Assembly (NCBI GenBank): GCA_002007465.1
Contig: LNAC01000032.1
Coordinates: 10,622,594-10,686,593 of the forward strand
Reading direction: 5' to 3'
DNA from: Ailurus styani
Taxonomy: Eukaryota; Chordata; Mammalia; Carnivora; Ailuridae
Length of the DNA stretch: 64,000 bases
The stretch's first letter is position 1. Every line of letters begins with the position of its first letter. This document shows, piece by piece, positions 24,513 through 36,949 of this stretch. The position numbers were made by a program, and so were the translations under genes. The notes under the pieces are model-generated. The model ran no database searches and was not told the DNA's origin. It saw only the letters and a program-made list of their open reading frames with translations.

Positions 24513-25449
24513 GAAATTGGAACTGTGATGCATTACTGGTAGAAGTGTAAAATGGGACAACTGCTATGGAAACAGTATGATGGTCTTCAAAGAGTTAAAA
24601 ATAGAATTACTATATGACCTAGCAATTTTACTTCTTGGAATATACCCAAAGAATTGGAAGCAGAATCTCGAAGAGGTAGTTGTAGTCCCATATTTGTAGT
24701 AGCATTATTCACAGTCGCTACAATGTGGAAGCAACCCATGTGTCCATCAGCTGATGAATGGATAAGTAAAATGTCAAATAATATACAATTAAATATTCTT
24801 CAACCTTAAAAGGGAAGGAAATTCTGACACATGCTACAACATGGATTAACCTTGAGGACATTATGCTAAATAAAATGAGCCAGTCACAAAATGACAGTAA
24901 TATATGATTTTACTTACATGAGGTCCTTAGAGTAGCCCAAACCAAAGAAAGACAGAAAGTAAAACGGTGATTTCCAGGAGCTAATGGAAGGAGCAAATGG
25001 AGATTTATTTTTCAATGGGTATAGAGTTTTAGATTGACAAAATGAAGAATTCTAGAGATAGACAGTGGTGATGGTTGTGCAACATTATGAATGTATCTAA
25101 TTACACTGAATTGTACACTTAAAAATGATTAATATGGTAAATTTTATCTCATACGTATTTTACCAAATAAAAACAAATTGAAAAAATTTTGAGTAATAAT
25201 TATCCCTAAATTTTCTCCAAGTTTTTTCATTTATGTCAATCCTTTATAGTTTTCTAGTACCATGCTTTGCCTAATATACTGGGTATGACCTGAAGAACCT
25301 TGTAGGTGTGTTCTTTGTTGCCCATCTCAAGGAGGGAAAGAGAAAAGAACATCCAACCCTATTTGCAAAACTAGGTTCTGGCAACTTGAGATGGATTCTG
25401 GTTTCCACTACTGCAAGAACCAGCAGAATTCCTGGTCCCTTATAGATAT

Positions 25450-26281
25450 TGAGGGGTACCCAAATATGCCACCATAAAATATACCTCTTTGGCATATGGA
25501 TTATTTTGAAGAAAAGGCCATTGAAATCTAGCATATGCAGAAAAAGTCCTAAGAATAGGATGCATGTTTTCTTATTTTAAAGGAAATTACCTTTATAAAG
25601 TAAATCTTTTTTTCTTTTTTTAAAGTTTTTATTTATTTATTTGACAGAGAGAAAGAGAGAGAGAGAGAGAGCACAAGCAGGGGGAGCAGCAGGCAGAGGG
25701 AGAGGGAGAGGGAGAAGCAGGCTCCCTGCTGAGCAAGGAGGCTGAATCAGGACTCAACCCCAGTTCCTTGGAATAAAGACCAGAGCCAAAGGCACACACT
25801 TAACCTGTTGAGCCCCCCAGGGGCCCCTTTTATAAGTTTTTATTTTAATTCCAGTTGGCTAACATACATTGTTATATAAAGGAAATTTTCATTTCTAGAG
25901 GTGTCCTCAAGTCTCTCCTACCAAGGACCTTCAATAATTGATCAATCCAGAAGGCACCAATTTAAATCTGCATAACAAATCTCACCAAACAATCCCTGTT
26001 TGCCATACTTTTCTTAGTCACTTTCCACATAACTTGCCCCCCTCTCAAAAGCCCCAAACCCCTTTTTCTTTGTTGATATTTAAACTCAAGTTCCAACCAA
26101 CCAATCATTTGGGTTATTCATCACTGAGTACTCCCATGTGTATATGCACAGTGCACTGTGCATATATATAACCTTCTGTTAGTTTTTCTCTTGTTAATCT
26201 GTCTTTGGTCAGTCTAATTTATAGGACCCCAGCTGGAGAAACTAAGATGGGTAGAAGAAAGATTTTTCCTCACCTACAACA
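25450..26281 (+). mobile_element. Solo LTR-like element, split by a SINE
   Basis: It starts 'tgaggggtacccaaatatgcc' and ends 'ctggagaaactaag', 'tttttcctcacctacaaca'. It is similar in layout to the LTR at 20203-20703. The ends are uncertain because no TSD was found. Confidence 0.5.
25622..25826 (-). mobile_element. CAN-SINE, reverse
   Basis: 'tttatttatttatttgacagag', 'gagaagcaggctccctgctgag' and 'ttgagccccccaggggcccc'. It is nested in the LTR-like element. Confidence 0.92.
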
Positions 26282-27284
26282 CCCTTCTTTTCTTTCTGTG
26301 CACAAACCACAGATGAATCTCTTCTCAATCTGGGTCAAATTCATGCTAACCCTATACCTGTGTCACTTTATTTTTTTCTCTTTGATTAAGCTTAAGACTA
26401 GTTGAAAGTTTGGTCCTCACATTCCTTTCTGTTTTCTTTGATTGGCCTGAGAAATATCCACTAGCCAGGGATGTATATGTAAGTTTTTCTTTCAGGTAGA
26501 GTTTATTTAATGAATTATTCTAAACTAGTATGTGGGCCTTTTCTCATTAATGTTCATATAGCTATAATAGCAGCATATTCTAACACATTTGAAATGTTTA
26601 CTTCCTTTAAAGTCTCCAACTTAATTTTCATTTTTGGTCTGAAAGGTACCTGAAGTTCTTAGCTCAACTGTCTTTCAGAGGCAGAAAATAACTATAAGTT
26701 TAAGGAGTCTCTGCCCATCACCTTTCTGACTTAGTCCTTTCCAATGGAAAGTCAAAAATCTATTATTAGGTGATTATTGATTCAGGTATGAATCACCAAT
26801 GGGTACTAAAACTATCCCATTGATAAAGAATAGAATATCTACATGGTCTCAAAGTATTAATCAAAAATTACCAATTAATTACAAAAGGAAAACTAATGAT
26901 TTTATAATGGAGAAACTTGGCAAATATCACCTTAACTGAGCAAAGTTAACATAACAATAGTGGGAAAAGTCAACATCATATGCCTTGTGATATAAAGTAC
27001 TGATAAAAACACAATTTCACATTTATAGTATTCCTGTCAAAAATGCATAACCTAAATCTAATCATTAGATGAATCTAAAGTGGGGACAAATAACTGGCCT
27101 GTACTCTTCAAAAATATCAATATCATGAAGACTAATGAATCATTTTAGATTAAAGGAGATAAAAGGGACATAAACACTAAATGTAAAGTATGACCCAGAC
27201 TGGTTCCTGCACCTGATTTTTTTTTTCAATAAATGAAATAAGAACAACTGGTAAGATTTAAATTTAAATAATATTGTTCAATGT
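26282..27284. other. No feature recognised
   Basis: Unique-looking AT-rich DNA. Confidence 0.4.
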
Positions 27285-27299
27285 TAAATTTCCTGATTT

Positions 27300-27339
27300 A
27301 AAAAAAATTTATTTGAGAGAGACAGAGAGAGACAAAGAA

Positions 27340-27399
<60 letters not shown>

Positions 27400-27558
27400 A
27401 TGGAGGGGACAGGCAGAGGGGGAGGGAAAGAGAAACTTAAGCAGACTCTGCCCTGAGCATGGAACCCAACACAGGGCTCAAACTCATGACCCTTGGATCA
27501 TGACCTGAGCCAAAACCAAGAGTTGGACCTTTAACCAATTGCACCACCCAGATGCCCC
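27300..27558 (-). mobile_element. CAN-SINE, reverse, with expanded (GA)n
   Basis: 'atttatttgagagagacagag', a long GA run at about 27310-27398, then 'ggatcatgacctgagcc' and 'caccacccagatgcccc'. TSD TAAATTTCCTGATTT at 27285-27299 and 27559-27573. The length is increased by the GA expansion. Confidence 0.95.
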
Positions 27559-27639
27559 TAAATTTCCTGATTTTGACCATTTTATTGTGGTTATGTGAGC
27601 AAATTACCTTGTTAGGAAATATATACTGAAGCATTTAAG

Positions 27640-27895
27640 GGTAAAGGGACATGATGTCTGCAACTCTTTTCCAATAGTTCAGAAAAATTGTAGTATATAG
27701 ATTCTTTTGACGACTGTATGGTTTCTTTTGCAACTATCCAACTCTGCTGTTGTAGCTGGAAAGCATTCATCAATAATGTGAAAATTAATGAGTGTGGCTG
27801 TTACAATAAAACTTTATTTATAAAAACAGGCAGTGGACTGGATATGGTCTTTGGGGTATAGTTCATCTACCTCTGCACTAGACTGGCATGTCCTT
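27640..27895 (+). mobile_element. hAT-Charlie-like DNA transposon relic
   Basis: 'ttgcaactatccaactctgc', 'gagtgtggctgttacaataaaac' and 'aaaacaggcagtggactggat' match a common mammalian non-autonomous DNA element. The exact family is not certain. Confidence 0.5.
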
Positions 27896-28000
27896 GACAC
27901 TAAGGATGGTGTGTTCTTATGTCTCTGCTTCTCTAGTGCCCAAAACAAGACCTAGCATTCAGGAGGTCTTCAATAAATCTTTGACTTGTAAATGAAGATT
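27870..28000 (+). mobile_element. L2 3'-end fragment
   Basis: 'tagtgcccaaaacaagacctagcattcagg' followed by 'aggtcttcaataaatctttga' resembles the L2/MIR terminal motif. Confidence 0.5.
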
Positions 28001-28165
28001 GTCCTGTCCTACCTTTGTGCTGGGTCTTTGATTTCACAGGTCGTATAACTTTGACCTAATCATTTGCTACTTCTTTAAATAGCCACAAGGTCTCAACTTT
28101 AGCAGTAAAGACATGAGCTGTGCCTACTTTGTAAGTCTGCTGTGGAAATCAGAGGTAAGAGCTTT

Positions 28166-28277
28166 TTGTTGTTGTTTTTTAAAATAATCTCTACATACAA
28201 CATGGAGCTCAAGCTCAAGAACATGAGATCAAGAGTTGCATGCTCTACCCACAAGGCCAGTCAGGTACCCCCAGAAG
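28166..28277 (-). mobile_element. Short CAN-SINE (no CT stretch), reverse
   Basis: Only the tRNA-like head plus a tail: 'aaaataatctctacatacaac', 'gatcaagagttgcatgctct' and 'ccagtcaggtaccccc'. Flanked by taagagcttt at 28156-28165 and 28279-28288. The same form occurs near 43081 and 55050. Confidence 0.85.
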
Positions 28278-28289
28278 TTAAGAGCTTTG

Positions 28290-29330
28290 ATATTATTCCA
28301 TATGAAGGTCTAGTTGACAGAAATACCCATGGAGGTCATGGGGAAGAGTATATTTTACCTATTTGCTGGTAAACCTGTTCGAGTTTAATTCTAATTCTGC
28401 TCTAGAGCAAGTGATGTTGAGCGTTTTTGTTTGTTTGTTTGTTTTAATTATGATCTTACTATAAGTCTCTGACCAGAAAGAACTTGGTAACTTGGTTGAG
28501 AAAACAAAACACACGGAAATGAAAAAATTATGGAACAGAAGCAAATTCTTCCATATACCTGACAATATTTATTTTATTCCTCCCTGCTTCAGTGCTAAGA
28601 TGTCATTGATCAATAATCTCCTTTTCCTCTTAATTCCCATGGTACTCCATCAACAGGTTGGATTATAATAATTGTTGTGCATATATTTTCTCTATTGTTT
28701 TTCCCACCAAGAATACCCCTGTCAGTAGGACAAACATATTCATCCCTGTATTCGGGTGAATTTACCTGGATGGTTCCCTTTTTCTTTACTTCCATACCCA
28801 ATCAATATTTCCTTCCCTTTTTTATGGATACATCGTTTCATTTGCCATGCTAATATATTCAATAAGGTATACCACATCTTATAGACTTGACAAGAGTTCT
28901 GTCTTTCAAGTGACATTGCCTATAAATGACTTGTATGAAAGTACATAGTTTCACTCTTTGAGGACAATCTCTTTTACCCAATATCCATATTCTTCAGAGA
29001 CCACCCCAGTAGCACTCTGTATTGACATTTGCAGAAAGTAAATTAATGTTTTACTCACAGCTGCATTGAGGTTGGCATCATATTCTGGACATCAATATTC
29101 TGATTGTGTAAGATGGTGTTTAGGAAATCTTTTATGCATTTTTCCTCCTTATAATTATTTCACTTGAGTTTAGGTACCCTGCTGTTGTATTATTTCCATG
29201 TGGCTTCATTTGCATATTTCCATTGTGATAAACATCTGCATTCATCCTATTTCCTTCCTTCCTGTCTCAGGAGATGAAGTGTTCCCCCCACTGCTCAACT
29301 CACAGCAATCTGGCTTTTGCTTATCCCCTA
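28290..29330. other. No feature recognised
   Basis: No exon or nameable repeat seen. Confidence 0.4.
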
Positions 29331-29740
29331 CCTTCTTCACCTCATGACTGAGATCATCTTTACTGAAATAAATAATGACATTAAACATGCCAAATTCAGC
29401 GGATCCACTTCAATCTTTATCTTACTGAATCTCTCTTACTTGTGATTGTTGGACAAACAGTTCTCAAAGCTCTATCTTCTATGCTCTTAGCTTTCCTGAC
29501 ATTATTTATTCTGATTTTAATCAAATATGCCTAACCAACTTTATTCTTTCCTTCACAGGATCCTCTTTTGCCTACAGATCTATAATCTTGGTTGTTTCTG
29601 AGGGTTCTTTCTCTCTTCAGGCATTGTTTTTTTCTTTTTGTCTTCTTATGTTGGGTGGCCATCAACATGGTTTTAATTATCTCTCATATGCTGACTGTCA
29701 AATCTCTATCTCAATCCTGATCTTTCCTTTCATACTTAGA
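29330..29740 (+). mobile_element. L2 LINE reverse-transcriptase fragment
   Basis: 'tactgaaataaataatgac', 'ctttatcttactgaatctctc' and 'catatgctgactgtcaaatctc' follow the L2 reverse-transcriptase order (the YADD-type segment survives as YAD). Many stops. Confidence 0.65.
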
Positions 29741-30477
29741 TAACTAGTTAAAAATTCCTGAGTATTGGCAATATTTTGGTATTTCACAACATGATAATAA
29801 AGCATCACTTTTATTGACAAAACTTTAAATTAATCAACAATATGTATAGATATTAGGTATAAATTTTTCATGTCATTACAGAAATATCTTCCATATAATC
29901 TTCTTTTGAATGTTTTCTATTTCATTAGATAGATGGATTAAAAAGGGGAGAAAGTTAAATACTTTCTTAAATGTATGAGAAATTAAATAAGTACACCAAT
30001 ACAGCTGGAGATATGTTATCTTAAGTTTCTCATTTCCATGTCCAGGGTTGTTTAACACTGGGTCTCTAGATGAAACTGTAGTAGTTTTATATTAATAAGT
30101 CTGTCAGTTAGAATATTTTGTCTATAACAGACACCCTCCCTCAAAGTAGCTTAAACAACAAAGAAATTATCAGTTATTCTAGAGACAGGGTGGGCTCCAA
30201 GTTTAGTCTCTTCAGGAGCTTGAGGACCACTTTCTAAAATGCTTATGTCCTATACATTATTACCAAGTAAGTTTATCCTGTGACAGTAGGGTTATTTAGT
30301 TTTAGGAATTTCAACAAAATAATTCTATATATCCACAAGTCAGTTCTAGCCATTAGGTCCAGACACAGTAACATTTGAAAAAAGAGGAGACACCATTTTG
30401 TCCTGTGGCTCTTTTATAGAAGTACAACTTCCTCAGAATCACTAGCAGACTATATTTTACAACGCTTTGGCCACTGG
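29741..30477. other. No feature recognised
   Basis: Unique-looking sequence. Confidence 0.4.
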
Positions 30478-31056
30478 ATTTGTTTTCTATTGATGTCCTA
30501 ACAAATTACTACAAAGTTAGTAGCTTATAACAACACTAATTTATTATCTCAAAGTTCTGTAGGACAGAAGTCTGGGTAGACTCTACTGGGCTCTCTGTTT
30601 AGAACCTCACAAGGTTGATGTCCAGTTGTAGGCTGGGCTAGGCTTCTTTCTGGAGGATTTGAGGAAAAAATTCACTTTCAAGCTCATTCAGATTTTTCAC
30701 AAAATCCAGTTCACTATGGTAGTAAGACCGAGGTCTTCATTTCCTTGCTCACTATTAGCTAGGGGTTGATCTGAGCAATTTGGGGCTGTCTGCATTCCTC
30801 ATCAAGTAGTTCCCTTCAATCCTTCTCATGCTTAGAATCTCTCTTTCTTTTTTGCCATCAGCTGAAGAAACCTCTCTGCTTTTTTAGGGCTTGCATGATT
30901 AGATTTTAGGCCTACCTGGAATAATTTCTCTATCTTGAGACCAACTGTGCCAAATAACAAAACATAAGCATGAGAGCGACATCTCTCTGTATTCACAGGC
31001 TTTAGGGATTAGGGTAAGGCATCTTTAAGGGCCCAATTCAGAATTGTGCCTATGGT
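30478..31056 (-). mobile_element. MLT1-type MaLR LTR, reverse
   Basis: 'ctaacaaattactacaaag', 'ttattatctcaaagttctg', 'ttcacaggctttagggattag' and 'gggcccaattcagaattgtg' follow the reverse complement of the MaLR LTR layout. Confidence 0.7.
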
Positions 31057-31212
31057 AGCCACAGCTGGGTCACATGCCCTTTTCTGAACTAATCATCACC
31101 AAGGGGAATGAATTACCGTAATTAGCTCAGTTTTCTGGGGTGGAATGGATATGCTGGGGAATAAACCACAAAGTACTTCACTACGTACTCATATTATAAT
31201 GCTTCTCTCGAG

Positions 31213-31409
31213 GGGCGTCTGGGTGGCTCAGTTGTTAAGTGTCTGCCTTTGGCTCAGGTCATGATCCCAGCGTCCTGAGATTGAGCCCCCCATCAGGCTC
31301 CCTGCTTAGCAAGAAGCCTGCTTCTCCCTCTCCCACTGCTCCTGCTTGTGGTCTCTCTCTCTCTTGCTATGTCTCTCTCTGTCAAATAAATAAAATCTTA
31401 AAAAAAAAA
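31213..31409 (+). mobile_element. CAN-SINE
   Basis: 'gggcgtctgggtggctcag' and 'caaataaataaaatctt'. TSD gcttctctcgag / gcttctcttgag at 31201-31212 and 31410-31421. Confidence 0.95.
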
Positions 31410-31421
31410 GCTTCTCTTGAG

Positions 31422-33765
31422 AAATGCCAAATAGGCTCATATATTCTCTCTACAATATACATATTTTTCTTACAAAGAACAGTATACCAGCGGTGCCTCC
31501 AAAAAAACAAACAAAAAAACCAGTATATCCCTGTTAGTACTCTCTTTTCCTCCTTATTTATCCTAATGCATAGTACACATTGATTAAGATATCAGTTAAA
31601 CATTATTTTAGGGATGGAGAAAAAAAGAGTTTTTGAAGTGAAACCTAGCATTTAAGAACAAAAAGAACAGTCTATCTTTCCTAACCTATCGAAGTAAAGT
31701 ATTTAAAAAAAAAAGATTATTAACCTGTTAGGCTGATGGATGGCAACAGTGTTATGTATACAGATTTGGAATTTCTTTCAGGTCTTTCTGTAAAACATGT
31801 AGTAGAATTTGGCAGATATGGTGCTGATATTTGTTCAGCTATTATAGGTAAGTAACCGTTGATGTCTAGGAAAAACTTTCTGTAAGAAATCACTGTCCAC
31901 TTAGCATTACTGCTGATGAGCTATTTATGGAATCATTAACTTTCAAGGATCTCCAGTACTGCTTGGAGAGCTCCTCTCTAGTAATTATCCAACTTCTTGT
32001 TTTCTCACTCCCTCAGCCCATTCGCCACTGCTCTGCCTAGTTTTTTGAAATGTAAGGGCAGTCTGGCTATATTTACTCTGTTAATGCATACTGTAGTCTA
32101 GGAGAATCTAGCTAACAACGTAGATGTCATTTTCCTTACCTCTCTTTTCATATGTGATCCTCCAGAGGCTGTTTCCTTTGCCTATGATGATGACTTTCCT
32201 CTAAAGAGGAAAACTTTTCATTAGGCAAGAGTAAGTAGAGACATTTCCTTAGTAGAGTCCCTTCCGTGAGGATTTACCACCATTGATCATACCATCTGGC
32301 AGGGGTATTCACTATGTAATTAGGCAAGACTTCTCCAAGAGCCTGCGCCAGGGTTAGGAAATGGTCCTGGTGAGGGATACATTCTGCTTATTTGACTGAT
32401 ATGTGTCTTGAATGTCAAGATATAGCTCAAGAGCTGATAAAATTTGTGAAATATAAATAATTTTAGGAAATGAAGTGATAGTGAAAACATAGCTAGACCT
32501 GGGGCTTTTGCTGTAAATATGGAACTTTCAGCAAAAGGTCAACTGGCTTCTAATTAGGTAGGCCTTAGTCATTTCCTACTGTTTCTGGATGAATTTGTTC
32601 ATTTTTAAGTATGAGGAAGCAAAGGTCCTAAATGGATATAATTAGCTTAGGGCAAGCAGTGAGGTAAGAAAAATTGACTAGCACCTGATTTTAAGTATTC
32701 AATGTCATTGGAATCATTAGTCCACTTTATTATAATGTTTTATTATATATTAGTAATACTATAAAAATGTACATTTGATAGACATTAATATTTAACATCC
32801 ACAGGTTTTTGATGTATTTCACTGTAGAGAGATGACTATTTTCTTTGGGTTACTTAAATTATTCATTCAATGCTGGAATTCTGGTTACTGCATTCATGAA
32901 TAAGGCCATAAAACATGGTACATTGGAAACATTATATTGTCAGGAACTTTTCTCTTTATTGTTATATAGGTTTCCTGTTAAATTATTTAGATGTAACTAT
33001 TTATAAAGCTAAATTATTTTGTTTGTGAATTAATGAGGATGGATGACTATTAGCATAAATTGGTGAAATTGTGCCATCTAGTGCCTTTATTGAAAAAATA
33101 GTTTTTTAAAAATTTATTTTTCAGTTTCCAGAATCTTAAATACACAGATTAAAAATGAGTCTAGAAATCTATTTTTCCAACCCCTCAATATTAGAGATAA
33201 AAATATGAGTATAAAAATGAAATTAATGTTAGGACACTTGTTACTGGAAGAGCATATTCCAGGCACAGAAAAGAATTCTAGCGAATCCCTAGGAATTGGT
33301 GTGGTCATTCCAAGAATTTCCTGAGATTTGTTTACTGCATTTAGTATAACATTCTCTGTGGAATGTGTGTATTAGTGGAGAGTAGGAATAAGAAGAGACA
33401 GCACAAATAAGGAGATTCTTGGTGGTTGGTGGTGAAAGGGACCATCTTGAGGATTGGGGCTTAAAGATTCTTCTCCATCTGATATATTGTCACCTCACAC
33501 CCTATCCTGAGAACTGGGGGAAGGCAGAGCTGTGCGCTGGCGCATGTTTTGATAAGAGGGGAAAAGAGTTGTCATCAGTTGTATTAGAATAAATGGGGAG
33601 AGGTGAGGGAGAAGGTAGAAAAAAATGAAAGATTATATTTTAATGTGTAGCTGAAATTAATTGACAGAAGGCTGTGGAGGAGTCACATTTATCTGGGTTT
33701 GGGTTTGTGTGAGTTTGTAATTACTTTTAGATTACTTTAGAGACTTAATTTTCACATGCTAAAAG
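31422..33765. other. No gene or repeat recognised
   Basis: A 2.3 kb stretch without recognisable transposons. A 66-nt exon-like segment at 31782-31847 with AG/GTAAGT borders is discussed among the rejected items. Confidence 0.4.
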
Positions 33766-33778
33766 AAAGGTAGGGGTA

Positions 33779-33963
33779 AGGGCGCTTGGGTAGCTCAGTT
33801 GGTTAAGCGACTGCCTTTGGCTCAGGTCATGATCCTGGAGTCCTGGGATCGAGTCCTGCATCGGGGTCCCTGTTCCATGGGGAGTCTGCTTCTCTCTCTG
33901 ACCTTCTCCCCTCTCAGGCTCTCTCTCTCTCTCTCAAATAAATAAATAAAATCTTAAAAGAAA
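33779..33963 (+). mobile_element. CAN-SINE
   Basis: 'agggcgcttgggtagctcag', a (TC)n run and 'caaataaataaataaaatc'. TSD AAAGGTAGGGGTA at 33766-33778 and 33964-33976. Confidence 0.95.
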
Positions 33964-33976
33964 AAAGGTAGGGGTA

Positions 33977-34514
33977 GAAGCAAAGAAAGGTAAATTCAGG
34001 AACTTTATAAAATAACTGTATAGAAACATAACGACATAATGAATATCAATTTCTTTCAAACACAAGTATTTAGGAAAAACCTCTTGAACTACCCACTTGT
34101 ACATGTGGGATACATGCAGATCACTTGTGTTAGTTATTATGCCTATTCAATTAGGCTAAAGATTTCTTTTATCTAGTAACCTTCACTTAACTATTGATCC
34201 TGCCTCATCTTGTGACTTCTATTATTTTCTTGACATTTTTTAAATCTTGAATTGCCACTTTTTTAGGATTTGCATCAACAACTGTATCTACATCTATGTA
34301 TCTACAAAAATGTGTTGCATGCCTTTCAATATTTTGCTCATAATAAGGAAATAATAAATACTTGTCACCTTAATTACCAGGCATAAGTAGAATTTTCCTT
34401 CACCCAGGTAAAGACATGTTGTCAACAAATCCTTTACATTACAACCATGAGAAGAAAGTGTATTTCACCAAACACATTTGAGATTTCACTAGCACTCATG
34501 TAATTTAAGATCAT
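33977..34514. other. No feature recognised
   Basis: AT-rich unique-looking DNA. Confidence 0.4.
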
Positions 34515-34895
34515 TACCTTACTTTTTATTTTTTGTTGTGGTGAAAAAAAACATAAAATTTACCATCCTAACCATTTTTTAAAGTGTATAGCTCAGTAGT
34601 GTTAAGTATATTCATGTTGTTGTGCAAAGGATCTCCAGAACCTTTTCATCTTTCCAAACAGATCTCTATATCCATGAACAACTGCCCATCTCCTCCTCCA
34701 CCAGCCCCTGGCAGCCACCATTCTTCTTTCGGTTTCTATAAATTTGACTACTTCAGATAACCCATAAAAATGGTATCATATAATGTTTGTCTTTTTGTGA
34801 CTGGCTTATTTCACTCAGGATAACGTCCTCCAGTATCATCCATGTTAGAGCATGTGGCAGGACTTCCTTCCTTTTTAAGGCTGAGTAATATTCAA
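34515..34895 (-). mobile_element. Old L1 3'-end fragment, reverse
   Basis: 'aacataaaatttaccatcc', 'agtgtatagctcagtagtg' and 'tttcactcaggataacgtcc' are the reverse 3'UTR/ORF2 end of an L1MA/L1MB-like element. Confidence 0.75.
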
Positions 34896-35136
34896 CCTTA
34901 AAAGATAATTATTTTTAAAGTACTGAGATTTTAATCAGAAGACTTAATGAATGAGAACTGCAAATCATTTTAACATGGTCTTCATATATAATAGAAGAAT
35001 ATAGCTACATATATTTAGTAAAACACTGTACAGTGCTAAGATAGAATTTTAATAACAGAGAATCTTCTAAAACTGTTAACAACCTCCTTTGGGACCATTA
35101 GTGCAAGACAGAAGGTTTTTAAAAATGCCGTGTAAA

Positions 35137-35349
35137 AAACAAGATGGGATGGGGAAGGAGACAAACCATAAGAGACTTCTAATCTCATAAAACAAACTGA
35201 GGGTTACTGGGGGGTGGGAGGGTAGGGATAGGGTGGATGGGTTATGGACATTGGGGAGGGTTTGTGTTTTGGTGAATGCTGTGAAAGATGTAAGCCTGAT
35301 GATTCATAGACCTGTACCCCTTGGGCAAAGAATAAAAATAAAATAAAAT
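35137..35349 (+). mobile_element. Young L1 3' fragment with intact TSD
   Basis: A 213-bp 5'-truncated copy: 'acaaactgagggttactgg', a G-rich run, 'agacctgtaccccttgggc' and an (AAAAT)n tail. 15-bp TSD AAAATGCCGTGTAAA at 35122-35136 and 35350-35364. Nearly identical to 7019-7205. Confidence 0.94.
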
Positions 35350-35454
35350 AAAATGCCGTGTAAATATATTCTTAAATTTTTTAGTAACAATTTATAGGTT
35401 GAGCCATGTGAGATTTTGACCTCAGTACCATGTAGTTTCCATTTTTAGTGTACT

Positions 35455-35684
35455 AATTTTAAATGATGAGATGTGTCAAAATTTACTGATTTCCAATCTT
35501 TAAAAAGCACACATCATAGTTTAAAAAGACTTCATTAGTCTTTTTTTTTTAGTCTTTAACTTTCTTATNTAATTTTAAATGATGAGATGTGTCAAAATTT
35601 ACTGATTTCCAATCTTTAAAAAGCACACATCGTAGTTTAAAAAGACTTCATTAGTCTTTTTTTTTTAGTCTTTAACTTTCTTAT
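35455..35684. repeat. 114-bp near-identical tandem duplication around an N
   Basis: 35455-35568 and 35571-35684 are identical apart from one substitution (catcat/catcgt). They are separated by 'nt', where 35569 is the only undetermined base in the window. Probably unmerged overlapping contig ends. Confidence 0.85.
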
Positions 35685-36319
35685 AAGGAAAAGTTAACTA
35701 CGTTACCATTTCATTCACACTTTTTAAAACAAGAGTACTGCATTTGGTATTATTTGCCTTATTTTCACACCATTAAAAGAAATTATCAATAAACTGTTAA
35801 CTGGAACTATCCATTCTGGAGGACTCAACCCAGAGTAACCCACCATCTGGACAGGGAGAGCAACCTAAGGATCAAGTGACAGCAACTGCCTTGATCTCAA
35901 ATCCAATTTTCAGAGTTATCAGAAGAATGAACATTTGCCACCGCTTTCTGGCAGGTGATTTATTATGCAGATTGATTTTGGTCAAAGTTAGTAAGAGAAA
36001 CATTTTATCTGTCACTTCCTGAAAAACTCCTCGGTGTGCAAACTTCATTTAACCCATTTTTATATAACTTAATTTCCTTCATGACTCTACATTTTTGCAG
36101 TAAAACCTCTCCAACTGCTTCTCCACATCTTCTCCCATGATGGACCTCACTAAACCACATATGGCTCTGCATCCAATAACTTTTACCTCATTTGCATTGG
36201 ATTTTTCCCGTCACTGTCATTTGAATCAGGTGGGATGATACATATTTCCCAAAGGAGCCCAAACGGTGTATGCAGGTGTGTTGCAATCTTTACTGCAAAC
36301 ACTACCTGATTTACCTCTC
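35685..36319. other. No feature recognised
   Basis: No exon or nameable repeat seen. Confidence 0.4.
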
Positions 36320-36330
36320 ACCATGCTTTT

Positions 36331-36519
36331 TTTTAAGATTTTATTTATTTATTTGACAGAGAGAGAGAGATCACAGGTAAGCAGAAAGGCAGGGAGAGGG
36401 GGAAGCAGGCTCCCCGCTGAGCAGGGAGCCCGATGCGGGGCTTGATTCCAGGACCCTGAGATCATGACCCGAGCTGAAGGCAGAGGCTTAACCCACTGAG
36501 CCACCCAGGTGCCCCTTTT
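36331..36519 (-). mobile_element. CAN-SINE, reverse
   Basis: 'ttttatttatttatttgacag', 'gatgcggggcttgattccagg' and 'gagccacccaggtgcccc'. TSD ACCATGCTTTT at 36320-36330 and 36520-36530. Confidence 0.95.
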
Positions 36520-36728
36520 ACCATGCTTTTGCTTTATCTCATTCATGGCATTAAAATACAAACATTTTCACAGCACTGCCTGCTTTCTTTCCCTGTTTTG
36601 TCTCTTTCAACCAGTTTCCTCATTAAATTTTATTAAATAATCCTAAAGCATTTCCTTCATTTTATAAACAACGAATAAATGTGATCATCTATTCCTTCCT
36701 CACACTTCTCCTCCCTCACCCATATTTT

Positions 36729-36930
36729 TAAAAAATTTTAAAAAATTTTTGAAGATTTTTATTTTTTTGATAGAGAGAGAGCACAAGTAGGCAGAGCAGC
36801 AGGCAGAGGGAGAAGGAGAAGCAGGCTCTCTGCTGAGCAGGGAGCCTAACGTGGGGCTCGATCCCAGGACCCTAGGATCACGACCTGAGCTGAAGGCAGT
36901 CACTTAACCAACTGAGCTACCCAGGCACCC
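36729..36930 (-). mobile_element. CAN-SINE, reverse
   Basis: 'gagagagagcacaagtaggc' and 'gagctacccaggcacccc'. TSD CTCACCCATATTTT / CTCACCCACATTTT at 36715-36728 and 36931-36944. Confidence 0.95.
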
Positions 36931-36949
36931 CTCACCCACATTTTCTCCC

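Larger units (their letters stand above)
22785..25190 (+). mobile_element. L1MA-like LINE (ORF2 3' part and 3'UTR)
   Basis: 'gtaataaaaggcatccaaa' and 'gcagaggatatgatctta' mark ORF2. The 3'UTR ends 'acactgaattgtacacttaaaaatg' and 'aatatggtaaattttat'. Two SINE-related insertions and a (GT)n tract interrupt it. Reading frames are broken. Confidence 0.85.

Noticed and set aside
20203..26281. Full provirus between the two similar LTR-like elements
   Set aside because: The DNA between them is L1, SINE and unique sequence with no gag, pol or env similarity; they are better seen as separate solo LTRs.
27274..27456. RE-dipeptide repeat protein
   Set aside because: Translation of the (GA)n stretch in a SINE.
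28166..28277. tRNA gene candidates from tRNA-like SINE heads
   Set aside because: The box A/B-like sequences belong to CAN-SINEs, as the tails and duplicated flanks show; no cloverleaf was supported.
31782..31847. Exon-like 66-nt segment with AG before and GTAAGT after, open in one frame
   Set aside because: Weak pyrimidine tract, no known protein similarity, no partner exons nearby, and such short open segments are expected by chance in 30 kb.
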